Below, in pieces: positions 46,341-58,639 of a stretch of DNA of 64,000 bases. This DNA is from Trichopria drosophilae (lineage: Eukaryota > Arthropoda > Insecta > Hymenoptera > Diapriidae), in the NCBI GenBank assembly GCA_030407085.1, contig CM059586.1, forward strand, positions 91,757,501 through 91,821,500. The letters run 5' to 3'. Within the stretch, counting starts at the first letter, position 1; each line of letters opens with the position of its first letter. The translations under genes and the position numbers were made by a program. Below the pieces are notes generated by a model, which ran no database searches, was not told the DNA's origin, and saw only the letters and a list, made by a program, of their open reading frames with translations.

Positions 46341-47880
46341 ATGAAATACAAGTAGCGTTTCGCCCCGAATGACGTTGCCGGCTCATCAGGATGATATTCC
46401 GCTTATGACGAGAAGCAATTTTCTTTCGCGCTACTCCGAGGATGAGAACGGACAAGATGCCGTGTTTGAACGATGGGAAAATAAGCGAATTTCCTTATTA
46501 CCCTCTTGTCTTCTATTCGTATTTTCTTTTCTTATTCTCTTAAATTTTACCATTTTTTAAATTCCTTATATTATATTCTTTTTCTTTGTTTAAGTTTCAA
46601 ATAATTATATATTTAGTGGGATCGAAATTTAACGGTGAACATTTGTGGCGGAGGGGGTTTCGGACTCTCAGACTATCCCCACCCCAACGACCAATGATAA
46701 ATACGAATAATACATTTTATTTACTTAGGAAGAAAAAATATTCCCTGGCAAAGTATTCTGAACGTGTCACATCAGTTTTTCGATTCGTTGAAGTACATTT
46801 CATTCCGTTTATTTAATCCGAACGAAATCCGACTCAATTAAAAAAAGGTTGAATTCCGAGATAATTTAAATTTTCAGTTTCATTATACGGCACTCCCTCC
46901 CAATAGTTCTTAGCCTGCACATGTTGCGAGAGAACGCGCATGCGTCGACCGGAGGCGCAATACATGACTATCCAAGTGAAACATTGCGCACGCGCGATAT
47001 TGCCGATGGTGGGGAACAGTTCTCGAGGGGGGAGGCTAATATTGGGAGGCAGTACCGTAATATATTCGAAAGATGAAATATAAATGGTACATTTTTCGGA
47101 TTCGTTAGGAATGGCACTGATTGGATTAACGACAATTTCCGGATCGCGACGGAAATAAATTTGTCTTTCCGTTGCAGCCCACCTTTTCCACCATTATATT
47201 TAAAGTCTTCAATATGTATCGAAATGAAATTGTAACGAAGCTAAGGTGAAATTTATTTTCCTCGACTTTTTTTGGAAGTGTCAGGTTTTATTATAATTTC
47301 CTCCATTTCCCATATTCGGAACACTTTACGGTGCTTAACCCTCATTCTTCGTCACTATCCGACAATTTTTCCGCTATAACGAATCCCTTTTTTCCGCGTC
47401 GTTCCGTCTCACACTCCGTCTTGAGAGGAGAAAAAGTGGGAAGTTATTTCGTTCCTCGCGGAAATATAAAGAACAGGGCTAATGCAGTTTAACCTTTTTA
47501 GGGCGTAAATTTATTACGGCAGGTACCGTAAGGCGGCGCGTCGTCGGTGCCAAGGCGAGACGATATCGTCGGCTAAGTTCGTTTGGATGGCCCGCGAACG
47601 CTCGAGAATCGAGATAAAATGGAAGTACCTGATTCGCTTAGATTTCAATTGCCAGGGACTCGTCTCGTTCCTTTTGCAAATTACTGGAATGAAATGCAGT
47701 CGCGAATAATATTGACTCGTCTCTGCCGGGCTGCTCCGCGGGACCTCCTCTAACCGAGTTTCCCTTTTTGAGTATAAGACTCTTAAAGATAGTCTCTTTC
47801 AGCCCAGGGGTGGAGGGAAAATAGTTTAACGAATAACGACGACGGAGATTGCGCGAATTCCTGCGGCTAATTGGGATTAA
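46341..47880. promoter_or_regulatory. Long GC-richer non-repetitive island (candidate regulatory)
   Basis: Three higher-GC blocks (46360-46480, 46890-47060, 47490-47860) without inverted repeats or transposon features. The frames (46369-46560, 46586-46816) show no known domain. Lying inside the presumed Rx first intron, it is a reasonable enhancer candidate, by inference. Confidence 0.25.
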
Positions 47881-48255
47881 GCTTGATAATTCTCGAGCTT
47901 TTTCATTAAAAATGTTAATGCTTTGACTGAAACGATTATGAAAGTATTTTCTAAGTTCGTTAACTCTGTCTGTTACGGGCAGAATCGCAGCCGTTTAGAT
48001 GAACTCATTTCGAGAGACTATCAGTTTATTACTTATTATTGCTGTTAATAAGCTGACGTGCTGCTGTCGATGTTCCCTGATTACTTTTCGAGGTTGGTTC
48101 TGTTTGTTTTTTCACAATTATCTTTTCAATGTGCTTTTGTAGTCTTTGTTTCAGAATAAAGAGATTTCATTTTTTGATGGCCATTTAAGAATATTTAAAA
48201 GACTTATCTAGCATACATTATGGAGAGGTTTTATCGACAAACCTAATACACGTCT

Positions 48256-49060
48256 TAAATTGAGTGTCAAGAAAGAACCAGTTAAGCGCTCGAAGCCAGT
48301 AATAACGGACAGAAGTCAGGCAAATAAAATCGACTTCGAAAAATCGAATTAAAAACAATAGCGCCATATAGAGAATTTCAAACAGAACAATGTTTACATT
48401 TAACATTTTTTAATTCGTTTTCAACTTTTTTAGGAAATAATTAAAAAGTGACAAATTTCAGCGGCCGCTAATTCACAACTTTTTAATTATATATCACGAT
48501 ATCTCGTGTACTATCATACAAAACGACTTGAAATTTTAACTACATATACAATATAGTATTAAAAACCCGAATGGAAAGTTAAAAAATTTTAACTCGTTTT
48601 GTTTTTTAATGCAGGCATATTTAAACATGATGCAACGATATTCATGACTATTTATTTTCAAACGCTTGGGAAGTCAAGCGAAGTTTTTGAAAATGACAAC
48701 TGAAATTGTGGCATTGTAAAGAAAGAGTTGAAGAAGTTTTCTGCGCTACCAGAATTTGGAAAAATTTACACAGTTAAAAGCTACGAACGTTAATGTAACG
48801 CAAGTATTTTTGAGTATGCGGATCACGGCATCGGGTATGAAGCGAACTGGACTGAGAAAGAAAGGCGCGTGCTGTCGAAAATTCTAGCACTACATTCACG
48901 TTCCTAGTTTTTAACTGTGTAAATTTTTCCAAAACTTCTTCAACTCCTTCTCTACAATGCCACAATTTTAGTTTTTTATTAAAAATAGTCGAATTAAAAA
49001 ATATTAAATATAAACATTGTTCTGTTTGAAATTCTCTATATACTACGACACTCAATTATA
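48256..49060. mobile_element. Large foldback element, ~805 bp
   Basis: Outer ends AATTGAGTGTC (48258-48268) and its inverse (49047-49057). Next pair: ATAGAGAATTTCAAACAGAA (from 48367) against 49018-49040. Inner arms are 48703-48790 against 48898-48970 (TTGTGGCATTGTA, GAAGAAGTTTT, AATTTACACAGTTAAAA). A 94-bp piece at 48269-48362 lacks a partner, so one arm carries an insertion or the other a deletion. No transposase. Confidence 0.7.
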
Positions 49061-49650
49061 GACGAAGAGAAATTTATGTATGTGTCTAAAATTAAGATTT
49101 CAGTTTTAGTATTGATGTTCTGTTATTACTATTACCGTTATTAAGGTTATTGTTGCTGAGTATTTTGTAAACAACTTATAAAGCATCACGAATGGTTCCG
49201 TGATATGTCATCGGCAATTTCCGGAGAGCATCGAGCATTTTCGGATGGTGTATTACATACACGCAGAGTTTATACTGATCAGACCTCCGTTAACACAAAA
49301 TAATGTAAACGTGCTTGATCAGAAATGCTTTCACCACCAGCTGATACACGTTTGCTTCTTAATTTCCTACTAGGTGGCGTAAACGTTCACGCCGTCTAAG
49401 CGCATGTCTTCGGAATGGATTTCATTTCTTACAAAACAGCGAAGCGTTTCAAAGTTCATATGAAGTGTGACAATTAGTTGCATAGAGGCAACTTTTTAGC
49501 TTTAATTATTTGTCAATATTAAAACAATATCAGTATAAAAATGATAATTTTTAATACTGAGTGCTAAATGCGCACTTAGCAGTTAAAGTATTGAGCAGTT
49601 ACATGTACGATTCAATTTAACAGTTACAGATATTTTTTTCATTAATAAGT
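49061..49650. other. Non-coding stretch, nothing recognised
   Basis: 49190-49480 is slightly GC-richer and unique. No open frame of interest. Confidence 0.3.
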
Positions 49651-49945
49651 TCGGCTTCGTGGCTCAGGCGGTTAACGCACTGGACTACGAAGTCGTAGGT
49701 CGTGAGTTCGATCCCCGTCCGGTAAACAATTTTTCGATTTCGTTTTCAAGCAGCAGCTCGCTGTTGGTAAGACGAGCCACGTTGTTTGTTTACGTTTCGA
49801 AAATATTGTTTATCTGGCGGAAATCGACTCATGACCATGCTGTACTTGGTGTAGGTTTCTGCAGTCCTACATTTCATACACAAATGTGAAGTATGGCGCC
49901 ATCTGTCTAAGTCCATCTGCAGCTCTCGCAAAATCTTAGGAATAA
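49651..49945 (+). mobile_element. tRNA-derived SINE
   Basis: It has a perfect A box TGGCTCAGGCGG (49660-49671) and B box AGTTCGATCC (49705-49714) at tRNA spacing. The acceptor and T stems do not pair, so it is not a working tRNA. The anticodon arm has become the palindrome CTACGAAGTCGTAG. About 230 bp of tRNA-unrelated body follow (TTGTTTATCTGGCGG...TATGGCGCCATCTG), ending AATAATAAA at 49938-49946. Pol III promoter plus body plus A-rich tail is the SINE layout. The frame at 49659-49889 is not a gene. Confidence 0.75.
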
Positions 49946-51110
49946 TAAACATATGGCAAAAATTAAGTAAAAGTTAATTAATAATTAAAAAAAAAATATC
50001 CAATAATCTAAATTGTTTAATATTGAATTCATAGCTTGACTTTTTTAAATGCATTTTGATGCTAAGCATAATTTGAGTTCCCGCTAATCACTGAAATTAT
50101 TACATAGCGTTGTAAATTTTTTGGAATCGCTGATCTTTTATGCATTGCAATTGTTTAAATTAATATATCTAGATTAATTATATCGTTTTGCATGAAACAA
50201 TAAAGTGTATACGAAAAAAAATCATACGTTAGGTAATCCTTGTCGTCATGCATCTTGCGCAATCACAAAATCAAAATTACTTACGTAACCTATAACTTTC
50301 AGTTACAATTTTGTCGCGACATAAGGCCAAAGACCACTCAGAATACAATAGACGATATCAGCAGAGAGAAATCGCAATTTCATTCTATACGGGATGGTTT
50401 TGCTTTCGCATTAGGATCATTCCGGGACGATGATCGCATTATATTATCCTCTTCACTTCCCTTTTCGCTTTTACGCTCCTCTCGTTTTTCTTTTAGTTTT
50501 CTTTTCATTTTGTGCAGTGCTCCTCAAGTGTTTCTATTTTTGTCTTAAAAACATTTAACATTTTTGTTTATGTGTGTCCATTCCAATCTGTCGATTATTA
50601 TTTTAATCTCGGTGTTTTTCAATAATAAGATTCATCAATTTCATTTAGTTTTGGAATTATACAATGCTAGTTTTGACCGTAATTATGGAATGATATGAAA
50701 TTTTGACTACCATATGAAATATGAATAATAGAAATAGACACCTGATATATACATTTCTCCATTGTTTTCTTTCTAGCATCAGGATAAATAATACATGGCA
50801 GAAAAAGAGTGATCTTAATTGCTTGAATTCAAGGTCAGCTTTTGCCCATGATAGAGGATTTAGAGAGATTTGAAGTTAGATAACTGAAAAATTATATAAA
50901 TAACAATATTTTTCTTTAGTTTTACATTCATTATCAATCGCCACCTTGTAAATAACTATTTTTTACTTCGCAATAATACCCAACGATCACAGAAACACCC
51001 AAAGCGGCAATCTTTTGAAAAATTAATGCTACAATAAATCTTTGCGCTCTAGAGACTACCCATATACTGGCAAATTAACGATATATTTGAACTTTGCTGT
51101 GTAATAGGGA
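49946..51110. other. AT-rich stretch, nothing recognised
   Basis: 50380-50545 is pyrimidine-rich. The frame at 50240-50548 is low-complexity Ser/Phe/Leu and not convincing. Confidence 0.3.
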
Positions 51111-51480
51111 AGGTTCGGACAGTGTAAATCCCTCGAAAAGGGTTTTAAACGCCCGTGGGCATTCTAAGGGGAGAATGTATTAAAAGAAGATTGATACTCG
51201 CGAGTGACGATGGCGACAGGGAAGCGTGAGATTTGCCATGACACTTTGCTCGCCCGGAGGCCTCGCGATTCTTTTCCAAAGCCACCGTGTGTACAATGGA
51301 TAAAATCTGCTAATACACCAGGCGAGCTACAATGAGCTCGCTCTCGCGTAAACATGGCTAACGTAAGGTACCTTTTTCCGTCGGTAATCCCTGCAACTTT
51401 CTCTATATATGGACGGTAATAACAGAGAGACCTACAGAATAGCTGAGATGAAGAGCAGAGCGAGATGAACAATTGAGAGG
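51110..51480. promoter_or_regulatory. GC-richer non-repetitive island (candidate regulatory)
   Basis: Unique sequence of higher GC. A 102-codon minus frame (51164-51472) has no recognisable domain. Confidence 0.2.
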
Positions 51481-53399
51481 TTTCTTAAAAAATGGAAAGA
51501 TTCTCAGAAACGATAAGGCTAATGGAATAAGCCACGTTGCTTATTGTCATTGTAGGAACAGGATTCGGGCCAACACGTTGGCCACTGATGTCTCAATAAT
51601 GTTATTCACTAGATGATGATAACTATATTACGTGCGGACTATAAAGCAATCAGCTAAGAATGCATCCGCAATAATGTAGATAACATTTTCATTTATAGAT
51701 AATGAAAGATGTATCATCGTTGCTTATAGACTGTCATTGCATATATTAGAAGAAAGAAGTATATTACGTGCAAAAAGTATTTGGTACTTTGCATTTAAAT
51801 GGGTCGCTTAAATGGAGTTAGTCATATTATTTGTTATGGGCAATCCGGTTCTTAAATACCAAGCTTGCTATTGTAAAGTGCGTTGCTCGGTGTGCTTTAG
51901 GCAGCCATTAGTAGCAGACTTGCTTAAGTGAACAAAGTGTTTGAAATTTTTTGGTTTAAACGATGTATCAGTATGCTGATTCAGTGCTGATAATAAATAA
52001 GGTGTTTGATGATTTATGATAAATACACAGAGGGTATACAAATATTAAATTATGATAAAAGATGGTTGAGGATTTACCGATATTCTCCATTAATATTCAA
52101 AATATTAACAAAATAAAATAATTATTAGTATGTTTACCGATTTTTTATCGCGAGACGAGTCACTACATAAATGATGCCGAAGGACCTGGATTTTTTTCAA
52201 AAAGAGCATCGGTTATAAATGGCTTATGGTATGATTTGTGTTGATAGCGATCCAAAACCCATGCAACCCTTAATAACCTGAAGTCTGACATGGGTCCATG
52301 AGTACACCATGCAGATGATCCACCTGTCATCGGATTGGTATTACAAGAAATGGCCGAAGAAGGTGATGTTGATAGTTTTTTGGAAAACGGGAATGTTCCA
52401 ACTTTAATTCATGCTAGAAGAAGAAATCGGCTAACAAGGGATGTTAATGTACTGTTTAAATTATTATCTGTTGAAAATGTTTGCTCCCGGGTTTGAAAGT
52501 TTATTCAGATAACACACAGGTTCAATTTTCTTTTTTATCATATCAAATCTACAATGCCAGTATTCCTAGTTGTGACTTATTACTGCCTAGGTGGCTACGG
52601 ATCTTGTATTAATGATGAAAACCGAAGTAGACTGAAATCGATAGAAAATATTTGCCTTAAGTATTCAAGGTTCTTAAATATAATCACATAACTCCAGCAT
52701 TGGGTAGATCACGCGGGCAAAAGTTATGTGTAATTAAGTATCCGCAATTTTGGATGACTCTTATCGCCGGAATACTGAATTGGAAAACTACAACTTTTAA
52801 AGGCGCTGTCTTGCATAAGAGTATATTTATTTAATAGTATCCTGATCGAGCTCTGCTGAAGAGTACTATCAGATCCTCCATCTGGTGTTTATGGAAGAAA
52901 CTACTTCCTAAGTGCAAAATCATTAAGATGCATCGAATGATTATCTATTACTGAGAATTTTTAGCGGAGGGGAAAATGGGATTTTCACCACAAGGAACTA
53001 TTAAATGGTAGTTACTTTCTAGGGTTACCACCAAAACCCTAACTTTCAGTGATATAATCCTTTAGCGTTTTGTCCAGCACGGAAGGGGCTCAGCAGACTA
53101 CGCAGGGTCAGTTTCATCTATTACTATCGACTTGGGTCACAGGTCCTCATTTAATCCCTAGACGAGGAGAGCCAAAGAACCTTGATTGTTATATCCAGTG
53201 TCTGATGGATTCAGCATTTTTGTTGTTGTTATAGTACTATAAATAAGGGGTATGACCAGAAATTCAGTTACATATGAGATACAACATTGACCTAGCTCCG
53301 TGTGATATATTTTTATGTTCAAACCAAATTCGCTGTGTACTGCACTTAATACTCTTACTTTGAAGACAATGAAATTAATTTCGATAAATAAACAAGCTT
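51481..53399. other. Non-coding stretch with one unassigned short frame
   Basis: A plus frame at about 52316-52495 (60 codons, without its own ATG at the start; DDPPVIGLVLQEMAEEG, later RRRNRLTRDVN) looks protein-like with acidic then basic blocks, and is bounded by stops. It could be a decayed transposon or gene fragment. Nothing else is recognised. Confidence 0.3.
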
Positions 53400-53648
53400 C
53401 CCGAGTAGAAATTGCAACCGGGCTCTGACCTGAATCAATTCGAGTTAACCTGGTTGTATCCGGAATCCGGCCGGGCTTGTCACGCTTACCCGACTTCAGC
53501 CCGGCCAGATTTGAGATACTGACCGGGCCATGATCGGATCCCGATCAGGGATCGGACTAGCCCGGCTGGATTCCAGTCAGAACCCGAATCGAATATTCAA
53601 TTAGGTTAACCAGGCCGTATCCCGACTCGGGCCTTGTTTCTATTGGGG
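53400..53648. mobile_element. GC-rich foldback MITE
   Basis: 249 bp. Ends are CCCGAGTAGAAATTGC and the inverse of CCCCAATAGAAACAAG. The arms share GTTAACCTGG, GAATCAATTCG-like and CCGGCCGGGC-like blocks, with ATGATCGGATCCCGATCA near the centre. It is much richer in GC than its surroundings. Confidence 0.75.
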
Positions 53649-53945
53649 TCAAATCGGGCCAATTCCAAAGTGTTATAGATTCTAGGCAACCTTGTTGGAA
53701 TTCACAGTCTTCTCTTAAATTGTTGAAAATAAATGAAATTTTCATGTTTCAAACTACACAGTTCGCTTCAGGCTTACTTAAAACCACAGAAAAAAAACAG
53801 GGATCAAAGGGGAATTAAAACGTCATGCCTTCCATCCCGATCATCGCATAAACATATTGCGCACTCCAGAGACACCATGAAAAATTGAATTCGACGCCCA
53901 AAAGAAAGCGAAAATGAGAACGAAAATGAAGCAGTTAAAAGGCTA

Positions 53946-54359
53946 TTGACGCGAATTTCAATTACAGCTAACGACGCGAGTCAAGAGTCCACCCTTGTAG
54001 TTGTCTTTCGAGGGTGGGACGAAAGTGTATCGCCAGTCGATTACAGCCGTGCCAAGGCGACTAGCGCTCATCTGTATGTATCGCAGAAGGGCTCGGTTGG
54101 CCCTAGATTCCCGATTCCAGAACCCGTGCTGCATGCGAATATATACGAGGCGCGCGTCGACGAGATGTTTGGAGAGGGTTGGAGTCTATTATTCACCACG
54201 CTTTTTATGCCACCCTTGTCAAACTGTTGGGCAAATTCAATCATGCGCAGTCGTTCTCATTTCGTCAGTTCGATTCCAGAATTCATGACTCATTTAGAAA
54301 CGTCGATTAATAAACTAAAAATGATCCATGGTCCAGGCCAAAATTTAATTTGTTACTGA
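53946..54359 (+). other. Unassigned patch with two overlapping open frames
   Basis: A 137-codon frame and a 95-codon frame (54001-54288) overlap on the plus strand in a GC-richer patch. I recognise neither. Overlapping frames in a stop-poor patch usually mean composition. An isolated exon is possible. The flanks 53649-53945 and 54360-54720 hold nothing recognisable. Confidence 0.2.
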
Positions 54360-54719
54360 TCTAAGTTGTAAAGATTTTGTAATTTTTGGTTAAAGACTGG
54401 AAGGAAGATGTTAAAATTTGCAAGTTCATGAGCGATGGTTATGGGGTCATTTGTGTACATGCTTGGTGATCGTAGGGGATTTTGAGCATCACTGTGATCT
54501 TTCTTCAATAATGCCAACCCCTGTCGTTGTGTGTAATCACCCTTAAATACTCCAACGCCCCGTTCAGACCTCAACGCCGCGTTACAATACTAATGTGTTA
54601 CAAATAACTTCTCAAACACGAAACGATTTCACTCATACAATGCGTTTGCCTAAGCGTTCCTTGGGGCCCTATTTTCCAGCTATATCGACGTTTTTATTTT
54701 CATGTTATTGCGTTTGAAT

Positions 54720-57330
54720 GAAATTACTATATCTAGATCAAACGCGTACAGGCGAGTCGTGTAATAATGACGATGTTATAACTGGCATTATGTTAAGGAC
54801 TTTTTCTAACATTAGTATAACATCCATTAGAACTAGGATTAATATAACAACAATGGAAATATACTTTGATGTCGATGATATCAGAACATATGATTTGTGA
54901 AAAAAATGTGATTGATTTTTTTTTTAAATCGAAATAAACCAGAGAGAAAGAAGTTGTAATTTGAATGCAATGAATGTGTTTTAAATTCAAATCCTGGAAA
55001 ATTGATATTAGACTCGACATAAAGGGTGCCTGGTACTCCTCCTGACATAACCGCATAACCAGCAAATTAGCCTTATGGCCTATGCGTATTTTGACATCGG
55101 GGCCTATTGTCTTGCTGTTTTTCATTCCCCGTTTCCCTACATGCGCTGGATGAATACACGCATTGTGCTGAATAAACCTAACAGGTACGGAGGTAATGTT
55201 CAATGGTTGGCATTGCTTACATCGATTAGCCTAGGTCAAAAAATGTTGGAATAATGAAATCGGAAGTGACCTATATTCCAGAATATACACGGAAAAATAA
55301 ATTACCTACCGTTGCTAACTAGAGCTCACTACTAGTTTGTTATCATATCTAAAAAGTTGAATATTGTAACAAATAGTTTCCAAAGATTATTAAACAGGGG
55401 GAAATTTATAAAAGAACTGTCATTGGTTAACTAAACAATTCAAACAAAGCATTTGGCTTGTATATTTAGATAACATTTACAGACACATTTAACGTTCTGA
55501 AGTAACGTTCTTTGACAGTTCAGGAAAAATCACAACAATATTCGGATTTCATCAAGTTTACTATTATATGTTGAAATTTAACATAACCATTGAAATTTAA
55601 CATAAATGGACATTGATTTAAAATCATCATATAGATTCCGATGTACTGTAAGACAATTAATTATGGCATAATAAGGAATTTAAGTTTTCCGTTCTTATTT
55701 AGTAATTATTGGCTTGTAATATAGATTAATTTGCTTCGTTTGAAGCAAATTGTTTCAAACTGCACTGGACCTCCCATTACCTTAACTCCCCTTATTTTAA
55801 CTGCGTTCCTTGTTTTATTTGTTTTCCTTCTTCTATTTTAAATGTTTCCCCCACTATTCCTGATGATGTATGAAGTCATTGCCGGTATATATGTGGTAAA
55901 TGTGCTGAAGTCTGTTGTTTTACTGTTGCTTGAGTGTTTGCGCATGTGCGAAGATGCGAAGAAAGGTCGCCATATGTTTTATTTCTGTTTTTCTGACTGA
56001 CAATGGTACGAGGAGAAGCGTCAAAATAAAGGAAAAGACCGGCACCTTCCAGGACTTTAGAAGTTAAAATAAGAGGAGGCTTACGGTCGTTTGTCTAACG
56101 ACGTATTTGATGGGCCAACTAATTCTTGTTTACATGTAACTGGGCAATGAAATGTAATCTTTACATCAACAAATTAATTGTGAAATGTTACCTTGGGATA
56201 ATCTTTGGAATTGCCCAGTCTTTAGTCGGAAATCTCATTCAAATATCTAATAAGTTTCATAAGATATATTAAGATATGTTATATATCATCTCAGATAATA
56301 AGCAAACGGTGTAATAACTCACGAAGTCCATTCTCATATTTACATTCTATTTATAATTTACTTCTTATTCAAACATGATGTGGGACTTCATCTACTATAG
56401 ATTTGTGATGGTGCTCAGATAAAGTTGTTCAATATGCAAGAAAATGACAAAAGATAGGTTATTTACATCATGATTCATTAAGACTAAGTTTTTTTTAGCA
56501 TCAATTGAATTCAGATTTATTGTAAAATATAAATTACGAACATAATGATGTTAATTTGTTGATAGAATAGACAGTTAAAAACGTTATAACTTTTACTTAA
56601 GTAATTCTTGGTACAAATCTTGATAAGATCCCTGGTCCGGTCCTGATCAGGTTACCTGAATAAACTTCAAGACATGATCAAATACGTTTAGTCTGATTAG
56701 GATCTGATCACGCTCTCTTGAATCAAGTGACCACTTAATTAATTTTTGCATTACGTTAGGAACTGATTATGACATCATCACCAGACAACAATGTGAATAT
56801 CAGTTTAGTGTTCAGGAAATGACCATATCGTAATAATGCCTGCTTTGTTGCATCTCAATACGACTATGATCAGGGATTACTCAAGAATTCTTGATCAAAT
56901 ATGACATATTGAAGCTTGATCAGATCATGATCAAATAGTTATAAGACGAATTTTTGAAGACGTGTAAGTTGTTTTACGTTCTAATCAATATTCAGGCAGT
57001 GTGGAAAGATGCTCAGGAAGTAAGTAATCCATCCATAAACATACCACTGCTATCACTTTGAAGCTTTGAAATCCATCAGTATCACATTTTCATGATACAA
57101 ATCTGCACGAAGGGTCATTCGAAAGAAGTGACTAGCTTACACATAAACACTCCCTCTATAATCACTCTCCGGTCACACAAGATAAAAGCTACATGCCGAT
57201 ATTTCCTTTCATTCATATCACTCATTTTTTTCCACATGTTATCTCTTTTCATTTTTGGTATAAAATTCAGCAACTCTTCGCTTAAGGATGAATTCTATCA
57301 TACAAGTTTCAATCTCTAACTTCAGTGGTT
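54720..57330. other. AT-rich stretch with scattered repeats
   Basis: 55788-55812 and 56054-56085 form a weak inverted pair (CCTTATTTTAACTGCGTTCC against AGTTAAAATAAGAGGAGG). 56620-56945 contains many TGATCA motifs in both orientations, a decayed foldback with AAACTTGATCAGG-like parts. The minus frame at 54793-55203 (136 codons) shows no recognisable domain. Confidence 0.35.
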
Positions 57331-57960
57331 TCCCTAGCAAAGCAGCTATTTAGCGATCCAAGTAGTAAATCGCAGTCTCCGTCCCAAGATGATTGTACTA
57401 AGAGTCGCGTTTGTTCTCCTCGCGCTTAATGCGATCCAATAAGATTCGCTGTAATGGTAATGCCAAATTAAATTGTTTGGGAGTCGTAATTCGTAATTAA
57501 TTTTCCTCCACTTTCAACCCGACACCAGCGGGCGCTGAAACACGACTCGCGTTCTAGAAATCTCATGCGATATATGTAACATCTCTAATAACTCATAATA
57601 AACCCTGGCGGATTCATATTAGCGTCAAGAGCACGCGTAGACGCACAAAGGGCAGAGGTCCGCCCTCGACAAACACTGTGACTTTTGATGATTATTAACT
57701 TCGCAAAGCCGACCCGTGCCGTTCGCCGTGGCGGACCCCGTGTAATCCGTTGCCCTGGAGGCTACTACACCGTTCCCCCTCGACCTGACAATCTTTGATG
57801 CACGTATGTATGTTTCTGTGAGCGTGCGCATGTGTATGAGATGTCCGTGTCTTCCACTGACATTCTCTCTTTAGTTTCCCCTTCAAACGTGTACCCCTCT
57901 CCTTGTCTCTCTCAGTTACTCCCTCTCTGTCTTTCCCATTCTTTATTTTTCTCTGTAATT
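57330..57960. promoter_or_regulatory. GC-richer non-repetitive island (candidate regulatory)
   Basis: Highest GC at 57610-57800, open in two overlapping minus frames (57625-57831, 57695-57886) with no recognisable domain. A T/C-rich tract follows at 57840-57950. Confidence 0.25.
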
Positions 57961-58639
57961 ACCCGAATCGTTTGGTGAACCCTAATAGTCAAATTTATTT
58001 TGTGGTATTATTTGATGGTAACGGGTAGACAATAACCTACCAATATGAAAATAATACACGAATCTTTCATGCACGTTATACATTGAGAGATCTCATTGAA
58101 TTACTCGTTGACCTTAGTAGTTTCATCGTTTATTGAGTATATATGAATATTTTAGTGTTTGTTTATACAATCATAAACAATTTCCTTGGTATAAATTGTT
58201 CCTAAAAATCGGCCACTTTTTTTCATAAATTTACGTTATACTTAGTTTGTAGATAATCAGTGTAGTAATTTGCCTGTTGTGAATTGAACAGTTCGTTTTT
58301 AGATCAATTTGGACAGTTTCCGATTGCATTTATTTGGAATATATAAAACGATTAATCTGGTCATTTTTAATAACTTAATATTCAAATGTTATCATCACCT
58401 AATCATCAAAGAAAGGGACCGCCGTCGTCTTTGATCCGGTAAGTTAAAATAAGGGAAGTCTATGGTATAATGTCCGCTCAAGGATTCCTAGTAGAAAGTT
58501 TGGCGATATACTTAGGGTGCTGGCCAGAGGCCTTATTAAAAGGGGGGTCCGGTCAGAGCCCTAAATGTAAAACTAAAATTTATTTATTTTAGGGATTCTC
58601 CTCATCCCTACTACCAGCAGTCTAGAAGTGGAAATTAGA
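57961..58639. other. AT-rich stretch, nothing recognised
   Basis: AGTTAAAATAAGGGAAG at 58443 resembles the weak inverted pair near 55788 and 56054. No gene. Confidence 0.3.

Noticed and set aside
49651..49725. Functional tRNA gene
   Set aside because: A and B boxes are present but the acceptor and T stems do not pair; assigned to a SINE.
54793..55203. 136-codon minus-strand frame
   Set aside because: No recognisable motif, low-complexity K/I/S-rich parts, AT-rich context.
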